From positions 62,001 through 126,000 of the forward strand of contig NZ_JADEWI010000006.1 in assembly GCF_015207705.1 (NCBI RefSeq): a DNA stretch of 64,000 bases, given 5' to 3'. The notes beneath the pieces are model-generated. The model saw only the letters and a program-made list of their open reading frames with translations, did no database searches and was not told the DNA's origin. Positions 23,509 to 31,927 of the stretch are shown here, in pieces (within the stretch, counting starts at the first letter, position 1; every line of letters begins with the position of its first letter). The position numbers and the translations under genes were made by a program. Source of the DNA: Nostoc sp. LEGE 06077 (GTDB lineage Bacteria > Cyanobacteriota > Cyanobacteriia > Cyanobacteriales > Nostocaceae).

Positions 23509-25710
23509 ATGTTCCAAGAAGATTTCGGGGCAGATGTTGATAACAGGCCCCAATTAAGTCTTTCACAGCCTGCAAAAAAGAAAATCAAACCCCACCTACC
23601 CGCAGAATCTTTGGGTAAACGCTACGTAGAGCGTTTTTGGCATCCATTTGGGGCGATAGTTGCCCCTTCTTTAGTAGAAGGTGCAAAACCAGCATGGCGC
23701 ACTATCGATTATTACCTGCAACCTTCCCAACTGTGGAAGCTGCACCAAGATAAGTCAAAATTAGTAGGTCTACGCTTTGACAACACAACCCGTTACGCCA
23801 CAATCGATTTGGACTTTTTTGGTGACTACCATAACATTGAATCTATAAATCGCATCAAAGCCGCATTAGAGGAAATCGGCATAGTCGATATCGTTATTCT
23901 CCAGTCCAGCTTTAGTGGTGGTTATCACTTAATTTTAAACTTTGCATCTCCCCTGCCTACCTTTGCCGTAGCTTGCGCCTTAGAAATTACTTTGAGAAAT
24001 GCAGGCTTTATCCTGCGCCAAGGACACCTAGAAATCTTCCCAAACACTAAACCATATAGTGCCAAACAAATAACCAACTACAAAGCCATCCGTTGTCCCA
24101 TGCAACCGGGTAGTGGGTCATTTTTACTTGATGATGACTTACAAGCTATTAGCGACTCAGTTTCCATTTTTCTCGACTATTGCGATCGCGCGGCCAGTCG
24201 GCAAGATTTAACCAAATTAAAACGGGTAGCGAACAAAGCCAAAAAACAAATTGCACAGGAGAGATATCGTAAGCAAGAGTCTGCTGATGCTGCACAGTGG
24301 CGTGCCAACTGGGAAGAAATAATTGCGATCGGTTGGACGGGACAAGGACAAACAAACACCCTCCTACAAATCTTTGCAGGCTACGGAATCGTCTTTCTAG
24401 ACTTAAGAGGCGATAAATTAGTCGAATTTTGCCTCTCCACCGCAATTAACGCCCCTGGTTATAAGCAATATTGCCGACACCAACATGAAATCGAAGCTAG
24501 AGTACGGCATTGGGTAGAATGCACAATTCGTAACAAATGGTACAGTGCCTACGTTAGTTATCCCGAACGGCTGTTGGGTACATTCGCCAACACATTTGCA
24601 GAAGCCATAGCAGGTGTTAGTAGCATTGATCAACCTAAAGATAACGTAATTCCATTTGACCGTCGCCACCAACAGAACTGGGAACGTAGTCAACAAGCCC
24701 AACGACGCATCCAGATAGTAGTAACAGCAATAGAGTGGGATAGTGGATTACCAGCAGGGGCTACTGAACGGGCAAAAGCTATACGTGCTGAGTATAAACA
24801 CCGCTTTAACAAAACTATCTCTCAAGAGACACTACAAAAGCACTTACATTTGTGGCATCCCACACGCTACATTTTAGACCCTTGGGCAGAAAATAGCTTA
24901 AACCCTTATCAATCAAGCGAGAACGGGCAATTTTACGAATTTCAAAGCTCATTTGTAAAACACGATACTCAAAATCCTTGTGGAATAAGTAATTACGTTC
25001 ATTCTTTCTATATGAAGGTTTTTTGTAAGTGTTTACCTCCTGCTGCTACAGCCCCCCAAGGGCTGGAGTCAGCAGGGTTTGTTGAACAACTTGATGTTTC
25101 TCAGTCAGACTTAGCTGTCATCCAGCCTGCGGAAAATCTTGAATTCATAAATTCTTCTAATACTGCTGAAATTAATTCAAATAAAACTACCAATCAATTA
25201 GAGAATTCGGTTCATACAAACATTTTACAATCAAATGAATTCAGTTCTCATCAGGATTTTATATACCTGTGTAGCTCCGGCACGTCGTCAAAAGTTGATA
25301 ATCAAAACTTATCTAACATGGAGGATAACGGGCTGGGTGTAGTTTCGATACCTGCTGCGGCTTCACTAGAACAACCACTCCAAAACCCCAACAATGGCTT
25401 GCACGGTGCATCTGTTGGTGACGAGACTGCTGATGATTCCTACCGCATCGAGGAACTCAAGCGAGTGACAAAACTACGGCTAATGGCTTTAACCCAAGCT
25501 AAGGCTAAGGTGCGCCAATACTGTGTAATCACGGGACATATTCTCAGCACTCAGGAACGCGATCGCTTAGAGCAACGTGCCAAAATGCAATTCTACCTCG
25601 ATTCCGGTAACGAAACTCTAATTGCAGAAGCTAAGGAGTGGGCGACTGCCAATCCTGGGTGTCTACCGTTTTCCTTGGAGTTGGAGAGCGAAAAATTTTG
25701 GGAAAGATGA
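23509..25710 (+). CDS. primase-like plasmid replication protein (AEP superfamily motifs), 733 aa
   Basis: Residues 85-195 hold the archaeo-eukaryotic primase motifs: YATIDLDF (Asp100 and Asp102), SSFSGGYH (His140) and later EIFPNTKPY plus the KAIRCPMQPGSGS segment. The region 250-470 is helical and may contain a PriCT- or DNA-binding-like part. Residues about 490-640 are low in complexity (Asn, Ser, Thr) and probably a disordered linker; the last 90 residues are well structured. Iterons and hairpins immediately upstream point to an initiator or primase role. Identity with a named Rep family cannot be fixed by eye. Confidence 0.6.
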   Translation: MFQEDFGADVDNRPQLSLSQPAKKKIKPHLPAESLGKRYVERFWHPFGAIVAPSLVEGAKPAWRTIDYYLQPSQLWKLHQDKSKLVGLRFDNTTRYATIDLDFFGDYHNIESINRIKAALEEIGIVDIVILQSSFSGGYHLILNFASPLPTFAVACALEITLRNAGFILRQGHLEIFPNTKPYSAKQITNYKAIRCPMQPGSGSFLLDDDLQAISDSVSIFLDYCDRAASRQDLTKLKRVANKAKKQIAQERYRKQESADAAQWRANWEEIIAIGWTGQGQTNTLLQIFAGYGIVFLDLRGDKLVEFCLSTAINAPGYKQYCRHQHEIEARVRHWVECTIRNKWYSAYVSYPERLLGTFANTFAEAIAGVSSIDQPKDNVIPFDRRHQQNWERSQQAQRRIQIVVTAIEWDSGLPAGATERAKAIRAEYKHRFNKTISQETLQKHLHLWHPTRYILDPWAENSLNPYQSSENGQFYEFQSSFVKHDTQNPCGISNYVHSFYMKVFCKCLPPAATAPQGLESAGFVEQLDVSQSDLAVIQPAENLEFINSSNTAEINSNKTTNQLENSVHTNILQSNEFSSHQDFIYLCSSGTSSKVDNQNLSNMEDNGLGVVSIPAAASLEQPLQNPNNGLHGASVGDETADDSYRIEELKRVTKLRLMALTQAKAKVRQYCVITGHILSTQERDRLEQRAKMQFYLDSGNETLIAEAKEWATANPGCLPFSLELESEKFWER

Positions 25711-25796
25711 GGGACATCAGGCGGTAAGATGTTTGTTATTTTAGATTTTAACTGCACAAAAAGAGGTGATTCAGCTTTACAGAAGTAATTATACTT

Positions 25797-26114
25797 GTGA
25801 GTAAAATTTGGTACAAAAATATAGAAGGAGATATGAAAGATATCTTAATGGAAAAACTGTTTAATCAAGCAATTGAACCAATCTTCCAAGCCAACAATTT
25901 AACTAAATATTCAGCACTCAAAAAAAGAGATGATGAATTTAAATTACTGTTTCATATTGAATTAGCAGAATACGTGGACTCGAAAAGAGGATTTAATTTT
26001 TCTCTATTTATTCGTGACTTTTTAAGTGAAGATTGCTTGCCGTACAGGGACGCTATTCAACAAAAATATGGAAAGCGGGCAGCAGATTTGATTGGGGAAT
26101 TAATTTGTATTTGA
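25797..26114 (+). CDS. hypothetical protein, 105 aa
   Basis: A small helical protein with no recognised family. GTG 25797 is a possible start; ATG 25833 sits right after AAGGAG but with only 2 bp spacing, so the true start is uncertain. It follows the replication gene by 86 bp. It could be a copy-number or accessory factor, but nothing in the sequence proves this. Confidence 0.45.
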   Translation: MSKIWYKNIEGDMKDILMEKLFNQAIEPIFQANNLTKYSALKKRDDEFKLLFHIELAEYVDSKRGFNFSLFIRDFLSEDCLPYRDAIQQKYGKRAADLIGELICI

Positions 26115-26182
26115 AAGCAAACAAAGTTAGCTGGTAGTTAGAATTTATGACTATACGGTCACCGTTCCGTGCAACTTTAACA

Positions 26183-27124
26183 CTATGTATCTGTATTTTC
26201 TTGACTTAATTGTTGCTCAAACTCAGATATTGAACCTGTAGTTACTGCTTTTTCTAACAATTGATTCAATAACTCAATATCATATAATTCATTTAATTTT
26301 TCTACTAATTCAGTAGAAACATCTTTAAATCGAATTGTTAGGATTTGAGCAATATATTTCTGGGTAGCTTCTGCTATACCTATGCGTTCTATGCTTGTCA
26401 TGTATGTCATTTCTTGTTCAGCCTCAAAACGCTCCAATTCTGCTTTGAAATTTAAATCTAACTCCGGTGGTAGAGTCATTAATCTATCTAGCAACCGGAA
26501 GATTTGCTGGATTTTATCTCTACTATAGCCTAACTCATACATTCGTTTAATTAAGCTCAACTTCCACTGCAATCGGCCTGCTAAATCTTGAGTTGTCGCT
26601 TGTGTCCGCAGGTGCGCCATCACCAGAACGGCAAAAGGACTATCACTTTGTTGCAATTCTAACCAACGAGATTCATAGTCCAGTAGCTTGACAATGGGAA
26701 ATTGAAGACTAAGGCGACATCCCCAACGACCATAACTATACTCTTGTGGTCGCCAGTTGGCTTGATTATCCCCCAGAATTGCCAAGCTAACAACTTCTTG
26801 GTTATAACGGTCAAAGATTCTGTAGTGATACGAAAACATTCGTTTAGTGAAGTTGGTATCTACTTGACTTTGAATTTCCAGGTGAATTAGCAACCAAGTT
26901 TCCTTTCCATCTTTTAGCCAAACTTTAATCAGCTTATCGACAAATTGCTTACCAACTTCAGATTCTCGGATCAACTGCTGAAGTTCTTTCTCAAGGAATT
27001 CATAGCCTCTCTCCCAGTCAATTTCTGCTTGAATCTCTGGAAAGAAAAACACAAGAAACGCTTCAAAATATTGTTCTACACCTTCCTTCCAAGCACCATC
27101 ATAATCAGCTCGTACTTCACTCAT
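26183..27124 (-). CDS. Rpn-family PD-(D/E)XK nuclease / transposase-like protein, 313 aa
   Basis: It matches the abundant cyanobacterial Rpn (recombination-promoting nuclease) proteins: MSEVRADYDGAWKE opening, GKQFVDKLIKVWLKDG and ETWLLIHLEIQSQ (the D and ExQ elements of the nuclease core), a YHYRIFDRYN segment, and a long helical C-terminal tail. Rpn proteins nick DNA and may help recombination or phage defence. The gene stands alone, opposite in direction to its neighbours. Confidence 0.8.
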   Translation of the reverse strand: MSEVRADYDGAWKEGVEQYFEAFLVFFFPEIQAEIDWERGYEFLEKELQQLIRESEVGKQFVDKLIKVWLKDGKETWLLIHLEIQSQVDTNFTKRMFSYHYRIFDRYNQEVVSLAILGDNQANWRPQEYSYGRWGCRLSLQFPIVKLLDYESRWLELQQSDSPFAVLVMAHLRTQATTQDLAGRLQWKLSLIKRMYELGYSRDKIQQIFRLLDRLMTLPPELDLNFKAELERFEAEQEMTYMTSIERIGIAEATQKYIAQILTIRFKDVSTELVEKLNELYDIELLNQLLEKAVTTGSISEFEQQLSQENTDT

Positions 27125-27438
27125 AGATTATTTCCGATCAAAATATCATAATGCCTTTTTTGAAAGTCAAGTTACTTTAAACGACATAAAATTTATGACT
27201 AATTTACATATCAACAAATGTTGGTTTAATGTGGAATTTTGTTGCTTGGCTTTTTGAGCGAGAGGTTGCATACTCAAAGTAGTTTATTCAAAATAAATTA
27301 GGAAAATTTTATTGAGCAATATAGTTGCTGATTTCTTTATTCCATTAATTTAATTTATTGACTTTGTGTTTACAAATTTAAAAATTTAGATTGACATTAA
27401 TCTAATACAACAAAGTTTAATCACTTTGTAAATAATAT
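27125..27438. promoter_or_regulatory. AT-rich divergent promoter region with dyads
   Basis: No gene. TTAGATT (27386-27392) and AATCTAA (27399-27405) form a 7-bp dyad. CAAAGT (27411-27416) and ACTTTG (27423-27428) form a second, just before ATG 27439. The sequence AATCACTTTGTAAAT (27419-27433) recurs inverted at 30779-30793, upstream of the response regulator gene. These dyads may be operators for the ParA-like operon. Confidence 0.4.
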
Positions 27439-28323
27439 ATGACCCGAAAAAATAAAGAACAACCAGCCATGTCAAATAATACTTCCTCCAATACTAATGG
27501 TAAACCTCAAAAGCGACTGATAATTATAACAGGTGATAAAGGTGGCGTGGGTAAAAGTACCTTTGCACGAGCAATATTTCAACTTTACATTAATAAAAAT
27601 TTACCCTGTGTTGCTTATGAAGCTGACTTAAGGAATCCTCAGATAGAAAGATATTTTCAAAAAGATTACCGCCCTATAATACGTTATATTGATATTTTTC
27701 ATAGAGGTGGTGCTGACGATTTATTAATTAATCTAGATGAGAGTGATTGTCCTATCACATTATTAGACTTACCTGCACAATCTGGAGGTTTCTTTGAAAG
27801 TTATGTCAAAGAGCTTGCATTTTTTGAAGTTCTGAAAACTGAAATTAATTGTCGAGCGACAATGGTTTCAGTGATTAGTAGAGTTCTTGACTCTATCAAT
27901 GTTTTAGAAAAACTTCGTGAACTTTGTAAAGACCAAGTAGATTATACTGTTGTCAAAAATCTGTTTCATGGTGAAGAAGAAAAGTTTGAGCGATATAATG
28001 ACTCTTCCCTACGTCAGAATATGCTTGCAGAAGGTCTAATAGAACTTGTAATGCCAGATTTATTCTACAAGTCTTATGACTTTCTTGACCGCCATGCTTT
28101 AACCTTTAATGAAGGTCAGACTCATAAAGAAACAAATATTGTAATTAAGTCAAGAATTAAATCTTGGCTTGCTGAGTTTGAAGCGCAAATTAAGCCAGCA
28201 TTTAATTTATTGGGTTTTGATATACAACCAGATGACTGTTACTACCCAGTAGTTGTGGAAAAATCTAAAGAGCTTAGAGAAAATGAAGAAAAAGAAAAAG
28301 CTAAAAACCAAGATGCAAATTAA
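27439..28323 (+). CDS. ParA-like (KGGVGKST) ATPase, 294 aa
   Basis: GDKGGVGKS at residues 32-40 is a canonical deviant Walker A. A later LLDLPAQSG resembles the second ParA motif. The protein lacks a neighbouring ParB. The N-terminus contains a Ser/Asn-rich extension, so ATG 27469 is another possible start. It forms a pair with the next gene, which has a changed Walker A. Likely role: partition, conjugation or positioning of a membrane complex. Confidence 0.65.
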   Translation: MTRKNKEQPAMSNNTSSNTNGKPQKRLIIITGDKGGVGKSTFARAIFQLYINKNLPCVAYEADLRNPQIERYFQKDYRPIIRYIDIFHRGGADDLLINLDESDCPITLLDLPAQSGGFFESYVKELAFFEVLKTEINCRATMVSVISRVLDSINVLEKLRELCKDQVDYTVVKNLFHGEEEKFERYNDSSLRQNMLAEGLIELVMPDLFYKSYDFLDRHALTFNEGQTHKETNIVIKSRIKSWLAEFEAQIKPAFNLLGFDIQPDDCYYPVVVEKSKELRENEEKEKAKNQDAN

Positions 28324-28370
28324 GCATCTCAAGATATAGCTGCTTAATTGAATAGTTTGCTTGGTTGATT

Positions 28371-29177
28371 ATGTTTAAAAAGCGTTTTGTAATTACATCG
28401 GGTGATGCTCGTGTGGGTAAGTCCACAGTTTCTAGGCTCTTGCTGGAATTGTACTTGAAAAGTAAATGCAATGCGCGTATTTTCTACCACGGTTATCGTA
28501 ACAAGCTATCGATGTATAAAACAAAAGGTTTTGAAATAAACCATTTGGGATTGTCGAGGGGCGATTCGGATAGATTATTACTTGACTTAGAAATGTTTCC
28601 AAATATTGATGTAGTTTTGACGGATATGCCAGGTCAAAACCATCAAGAGTTCAAGTTTTTTGATAAAGATGTTTCACTGATAGGAAATCTTAACCATCTC
28701 GGATATCGCGTTACTTTCTTGCACCCGATATCACATCGTAAAGACTGTGTTGAAGATTATCTTGAGGATTTATACCAGCATTTTGGTAGTCAAGTTGACT
28801 ATGTTGTTATCAAAAATTATTACTTTGGTAAGGAATTTCGATACTATGAAGGTAGTCAATTCCAAGCTGATATTAATAAATTAAATGGTTTGGAATTAGT
28901 TTTAGGTGGTTTATATAATGACTTATATCAGTTGCTTGAGGATACTGGTTTACCCTATGCTCAACTTATTGAAACTGCCTCCCCTCTTAATACTATTCAC
29001 CGTTCGATAGTATTCAACTGGATGGAAAATTTTAAGAATTCTATTGTTTCTAATGTGATTGCTTCTAATTATTTAGGGCTAAGTAAGAACTGTACAGAAC
29101 TAGCTTCTGTAGGTGCAAATCAACAAAATCCTTCCAATTTTGATGTAAATGAAGATATTGAATCTGAAGAATGGTAA
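28371..29177 (+). CDS. ParA-like paralogue with altered Walker A (GDARVGKS), 268 aa
   Basis: Residues 11-18 read GDARVGKS. The lysine before the glycines of the usual KGG is replaced, yet the P-loop GKS is kept. A TDMPGQNHQEF segment parallels LPAQSGG of the previous gene, and YVVIKNYYFGKEFRYYEGSQ parallels VVKNLFHGEEEKFERY of the first. So the two are paralogues. ATG 28371 follows the TTG of a longer frame. It may act with the other ATPase as a heteromeric switch. Confidence 0.6.
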   Translation: MFKKRFVITSGDARVGKSTVSRLLLELYLKSKCNARIFYHGYRNKLSMYKTKGFEINHLGLSRGDSDRLLLDLEMFPNIDVVLTDMPGQNHQEFKFFDKDVSLIGNLNHLGYRVTFLHPISHRKDCVEDYLEDLYQHFGSQVDYVVIKNYYFGKEFRYYEGSQFQADINKLNGLELVLGGLYNDLYQLLEDTGLPYAQLIETASPLNTIHRSIVFNWMENFKNSIVSNVIASNYLGLSKNCTELASVGANQQNPSNFDVNEDIESEEW

Positions 29178-29232
29178 GTATGAGCTTTACCAAATTGACA
29201 GTGAGGTTTTAAATTAATTATTTAAACCACCT

Positions 29233-29853
29233 ATGACCAATATTGCAAAAGTTGTTGAAAAAGTTATCGCAGAATATTCTGAAGAAAAGAAAGCAGAGGT
29301 TACTGATTGGATACTTAAATTAGGTGTTCGACCTGATGACCCCTTGTTTAACTTATACGCGGAACTAGGAACAACCCAATTTGCGTTGCAGCAGCTACCT
29401 GGTAGGCTTGACTCGCTTGTGGTGGGTTGGACTGACATGGTGGACGATAAGTTAAATAGTGCTTCTAAGGTGGCAATACAACAACAAAAAAGTGCGATCG
29501 CCCAAGCTGCTAAGGATTTAATTAAGATGACTAAGCAAGCTGGTGGGGCGTTGCCTGTCTTGGGTGTAAGTAATTGGCGATTGGCACAAGTAGCGGGAGT
29601 GTTGGGTTTTGTACTGGCTTTAGGAACTGCAATTGGTGTTTTTACGTATAAAACTATTGCTGGAAGTGTAACTTTTCAGCAGGCGGCTTTTGGATCTGCC
29701 ATTTTACAACCCGAAGATAAAAAGCTTCTGGATTGGGCTAAATCCAATGAAGGTAAAGTAGCGCGTAGTATTTATGTTAGAAACGCTGCCATCATTAAAA
29801 CTTGCCGCCAGCAGAAGAAGTATTCAGGCGGCTGCATAATTGCAGTTGATTAA
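29233..29853 (+). CDS. plasmid membrane-associated protein, DUF6753-like, 206 aa
   Basis: The N-terminal half is soluble (KAEVTDWILKLGVRPDDPLF, then NLYAELGTTQFALQQLPG). One hydrophobic helix follows at about residues 117-137 (AQVAGVLGFVLALGTAIGVF). The combination resembles cyanobacterial plasmid proteins labelled DUF6753 in my memory, but I cannot confirm. It lies 55 bp after the second ParA-like gene and may serve as its membrane anchor. It ends 4 bp from the end of the opposing response regulator gene. Confidence 0.5.
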   Translation: MTNIAKVVEKVIAEYSEEKKAEVTDWILKLGVRPDDPLFNLYAELGTTQFALQQLPGRLDSLVVGWTDMVDDKLNSASKVAIQQQKSAIAQAAKDLIKMTKQAGGALPVLGVSNWRLAQVAGVLGFVLALGTAIGVFTYKTIAGSVTFQQAAFGSAILQPEDKKLLDWAKSNEGKVARSIYVRNAAIIKTCRQQKKYSGGCIIAVD

Positions 29854-29857
29854 TTTT

Positions 29858-30646
29858 CTAGGCAACCCAGCCTTTGTATCCCTTATTACTCGTTTTAGCT
29901 GTATCCTTTTGACTATTTTGGTTGGTTTTGACTTTGGTGTGGGTTGCTTGAGTAACTTCTTCTTCGATTTTCATGTCTGCAAAGCTGAGGATTCCCAGGC
30001 GGATAGCTTCACGGATAGCGTTTAATCTATCTTTGACTCCCAACTTGATAAATGAATTATGTAAATATGACCTGACTGTACCTTCGGAAACATACATGAC
30101 ATTAGCAATTTCATTATTTTTCATGCCACCAGCCGCTAATTTGAGAACTGTAATTTCTTTATTAGAAAAATCACTTAACAAATCTAGTGAATCTCTATCG
30201 GCTGTGTCATTTGACCTAAGATTATCAATCAAAATGCGATTAATAGTTGGGTCAATCCATGATTCATTATTGTATGCAGCCATTACTGCTTCAATGAATC
30301 TTTCTCCTACTTCTTCTCTGGCATTATTTTTACAGTAGTAGCAGTCTGCGCCATTACTAATTGCTGCGTTAATGGTATCTCGGCTGCTATTTGCAGTCAT
30401 AACCACTATTTTAATTGACGTGTGTTTGCATTTGATTAAACTTATGACATCAGTGCCATTGATATCAGGTAAATCAATATTTATCACCACGATATCTGGC
30501 TTTTGTTGGTCAACAATTTCTATTCCTTCTTTTCCGGTTTTAGCAAGGCCACATACCTGGATTTTACCAGTTTCAGATAATATTGCTGCCGCGCCAACCC
30601 TAGATATGTTCTCATTTTCAATGATGACAACATTAATAGGTTTCAT
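29858..30646 (-). CDS. NarL/LuxR-type response regulator with degenerate receiver, 262 aa
   Basis: An N-terminal receiver fold (VVIIENE, then IVVINIDLPDINGTDV) is followed by a LuxR HTH (FSNKEITVLKLAAGGMKNN, SEGTVRSYLHNSFIKLGVKD) and a polar C-terminal tail of about 40 residues. The phospho-acceptor position is Asn56 instead of Asp, and the acidic pocket reads Glu10-Asn11 rather than two Asp. The Lys of YYCKNN is kept. It may work without phosphorylation. It is convergent with the preceding gene, only 4 bp apart. Confidence 0.75.
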   Translation of the reverse strand: MKPINVVIIENENISRVGAAAILSETGKIQVCGLAKTGKEGIEIVDQQKPDIVVINIDLPDINGTDVISLIKCKHTSIKIVVMTANSSRDTINAAISNGADCYYCKNNAREEVGERFIEAVMAAYNNESWIDPTINRILIDNLRSNDTADRDSLDLLSDFSNKEITVLKLAAGGMKNNEIANVMYVSEGTVRSYLHNSFIKLGVKDRLNAIREAIRLGILSFADMKIEEEVTQATHTKVKTNQNSQKDTAKTSNKGYKGWVA

Positions 30647-30902
30647 ATTACATACTGTTTGGTTTAGTATTGTCCCTGATAATAATACTTATACCACTTA
30701 CTTTTTACTGTTTCTTAATCTTTACAGTTACTATAAATTAATCAGCTTATTTAAAAACTTTATTTTTAATTTTAAAAAATTTACAAAGTGATTGGATGGT
30801 TTGTGTAGTTTTCATTAAGCAATCTATTTACTAGGCAATTTTATTGATCAGTTTTAGTTTTAATAGTATTTATCAAACTTAGGGAGTAATAAACGATTTT
30901 TT

Positions 30903-31148
30903 ATGAATTTAAATCAACTTTTAGGATGGATAGAAAATATTGTTGTTTGGTCTTTAATAGGAATGCTATGTTTGGTCGGGTTAGGCAGATTACCTGTTAA
31001 CCCGACAAGTTTGTTTGACTTTACTGCGTCTTTTTACTATTTTTCTGTTGCGGTTGTTATTTGCCCCAAAACTCCCTTGAGTTTTAATAACAAGCTAGTT
31101 TTGGGGTTTATAGCTTTTTCTTATGGTGTGTGCTTTGGGTTGATTTAA
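30903..31148 (+). CDS. small membrane protein, 81 aa
   Basis: Two or three hydrophobic stretches (ENIVVWSLIGMLCLVGLG, FTASFYYFSVAVVICP, LVLGFIAFSYGVCFG) indicate a small membrane protein. AT-rich sequence with GGGAGT upstream. It converges on the following minus-strand gene with one base between the stops. No family assigned; a toxin-like role is possible but not supported. Confidence 0.45.
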   Translation: MNLNQLLGWIENIVVWSLIGMLCLVGLGRLPVNPTSLFDFTASFYYFSVAVVICPKTPLSFNNKLVLGFIAFSYGVCFGLI

Positions 31149-31149
31149 T

Positions 31150-31920
31150 CTAATCTATCTCTTGAACAGCATCCTGGTTTTTGAATTGTTGTTGGTTCTG
31201 TTCGCAGTGTGCTTGTTGCTCATCGAACAGAGCCTTAAACCGTTCAAATTCATTATGGGTAAGGTTATTGATGATAATAGAGTAATTCTCTGAGCTATGA
31301 TTGCGAGATGCTAGGAGTGCTTCTTGACTTGCTTCTGAATCAGGCGAATTTCTATCAAGGCTAAGAGTTTGTGAATCTTCTTCTGATTTTAGACTTGCAG
31401 TATATGTCTCACTTTTATAAAGGATACTTTGTGTCTCTTTATCTGGTTTTCCAAATATATTTAAGCGGTCTAAAATTACAGGGATAACAAATTGTTGAAT
31501 TTGGAAATTAGCGATAATAGATTGTACTTGATCGTGTTGATCTTCTTCTACTAGGTCGCCATTATTGTCGTCATTTTTATCTGTAAAGTTTTTTAGAACG
31601 TCTGGTTCAATTGTATTGTTTTTAGACTGGCTTACTTCGGGTTGTAAAGATGACTCTGGACTAACTGGATTAACAAAATTGATAGGTTTTATTTCTGTGG
31701 AGCTTAACTTTACTTCCTCTTGCGCTATTTCACTGATTCTACTCATTTCTGAATTTAACTTTAACACAGCCTCTTGTCGTTCCTCAGCAGTTGGAGGATT
31801 TTTTGCATATTCTTCAAATTTCTCATCAGGTATATTAAGCTGTGCGATTAATTCTCTGAGGAGACAAGCTTGCATTGCTGGAGTTAAACCTTCTACTGGA
31901 AACTCGATTAATTCTTTCAT
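31150..31920 (-). CDS. hypothetical protein, operon partner of the giant RNA-polymerase-like gene, 256 aa
   Basis: The ATG follows the giant gene's stop by 7 bp, with GAAAGG upstream, so the two are co-transcribed. The N-terminal part (PVEGLTPAMQACLLRELIAQLN, then PPTAEERQEAVLKLNSEMSR) is helical. The middle is low in complexity with many Ser, Glu and Asp. The C-terminal part (NLTHNEFERFKALFDEQQAH) is a helical, Gln-rich tail. It could be an accessory or substrate-binding partner of the giant protein. No known family. Confidence 0.5.
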   Translation of the reverse strand: MKELIEFPVEGLTPAMQACLLRELIAQLNIPDEKFEEYAKNPPTAEERQEAVLKLNSEMSRISEIAQEEVKLSSTEIKPINFVNPVSPESSLQPEVSQSKNNTIEPDVLKNFTDKNDDNNGDLVEEDQHDQVQSIIANFQIQQFVIPVILDRLNIFGKPDKETQSILYKSETYTASLKSEEDSQTLSLDRNSPDSEASQEALLASRNHSSENYSIIINNLTHNEFERFKALFDEQQAHCEQNQQQFKNQDAVQEID

Positions 31921-31927
31921 AATAAAA

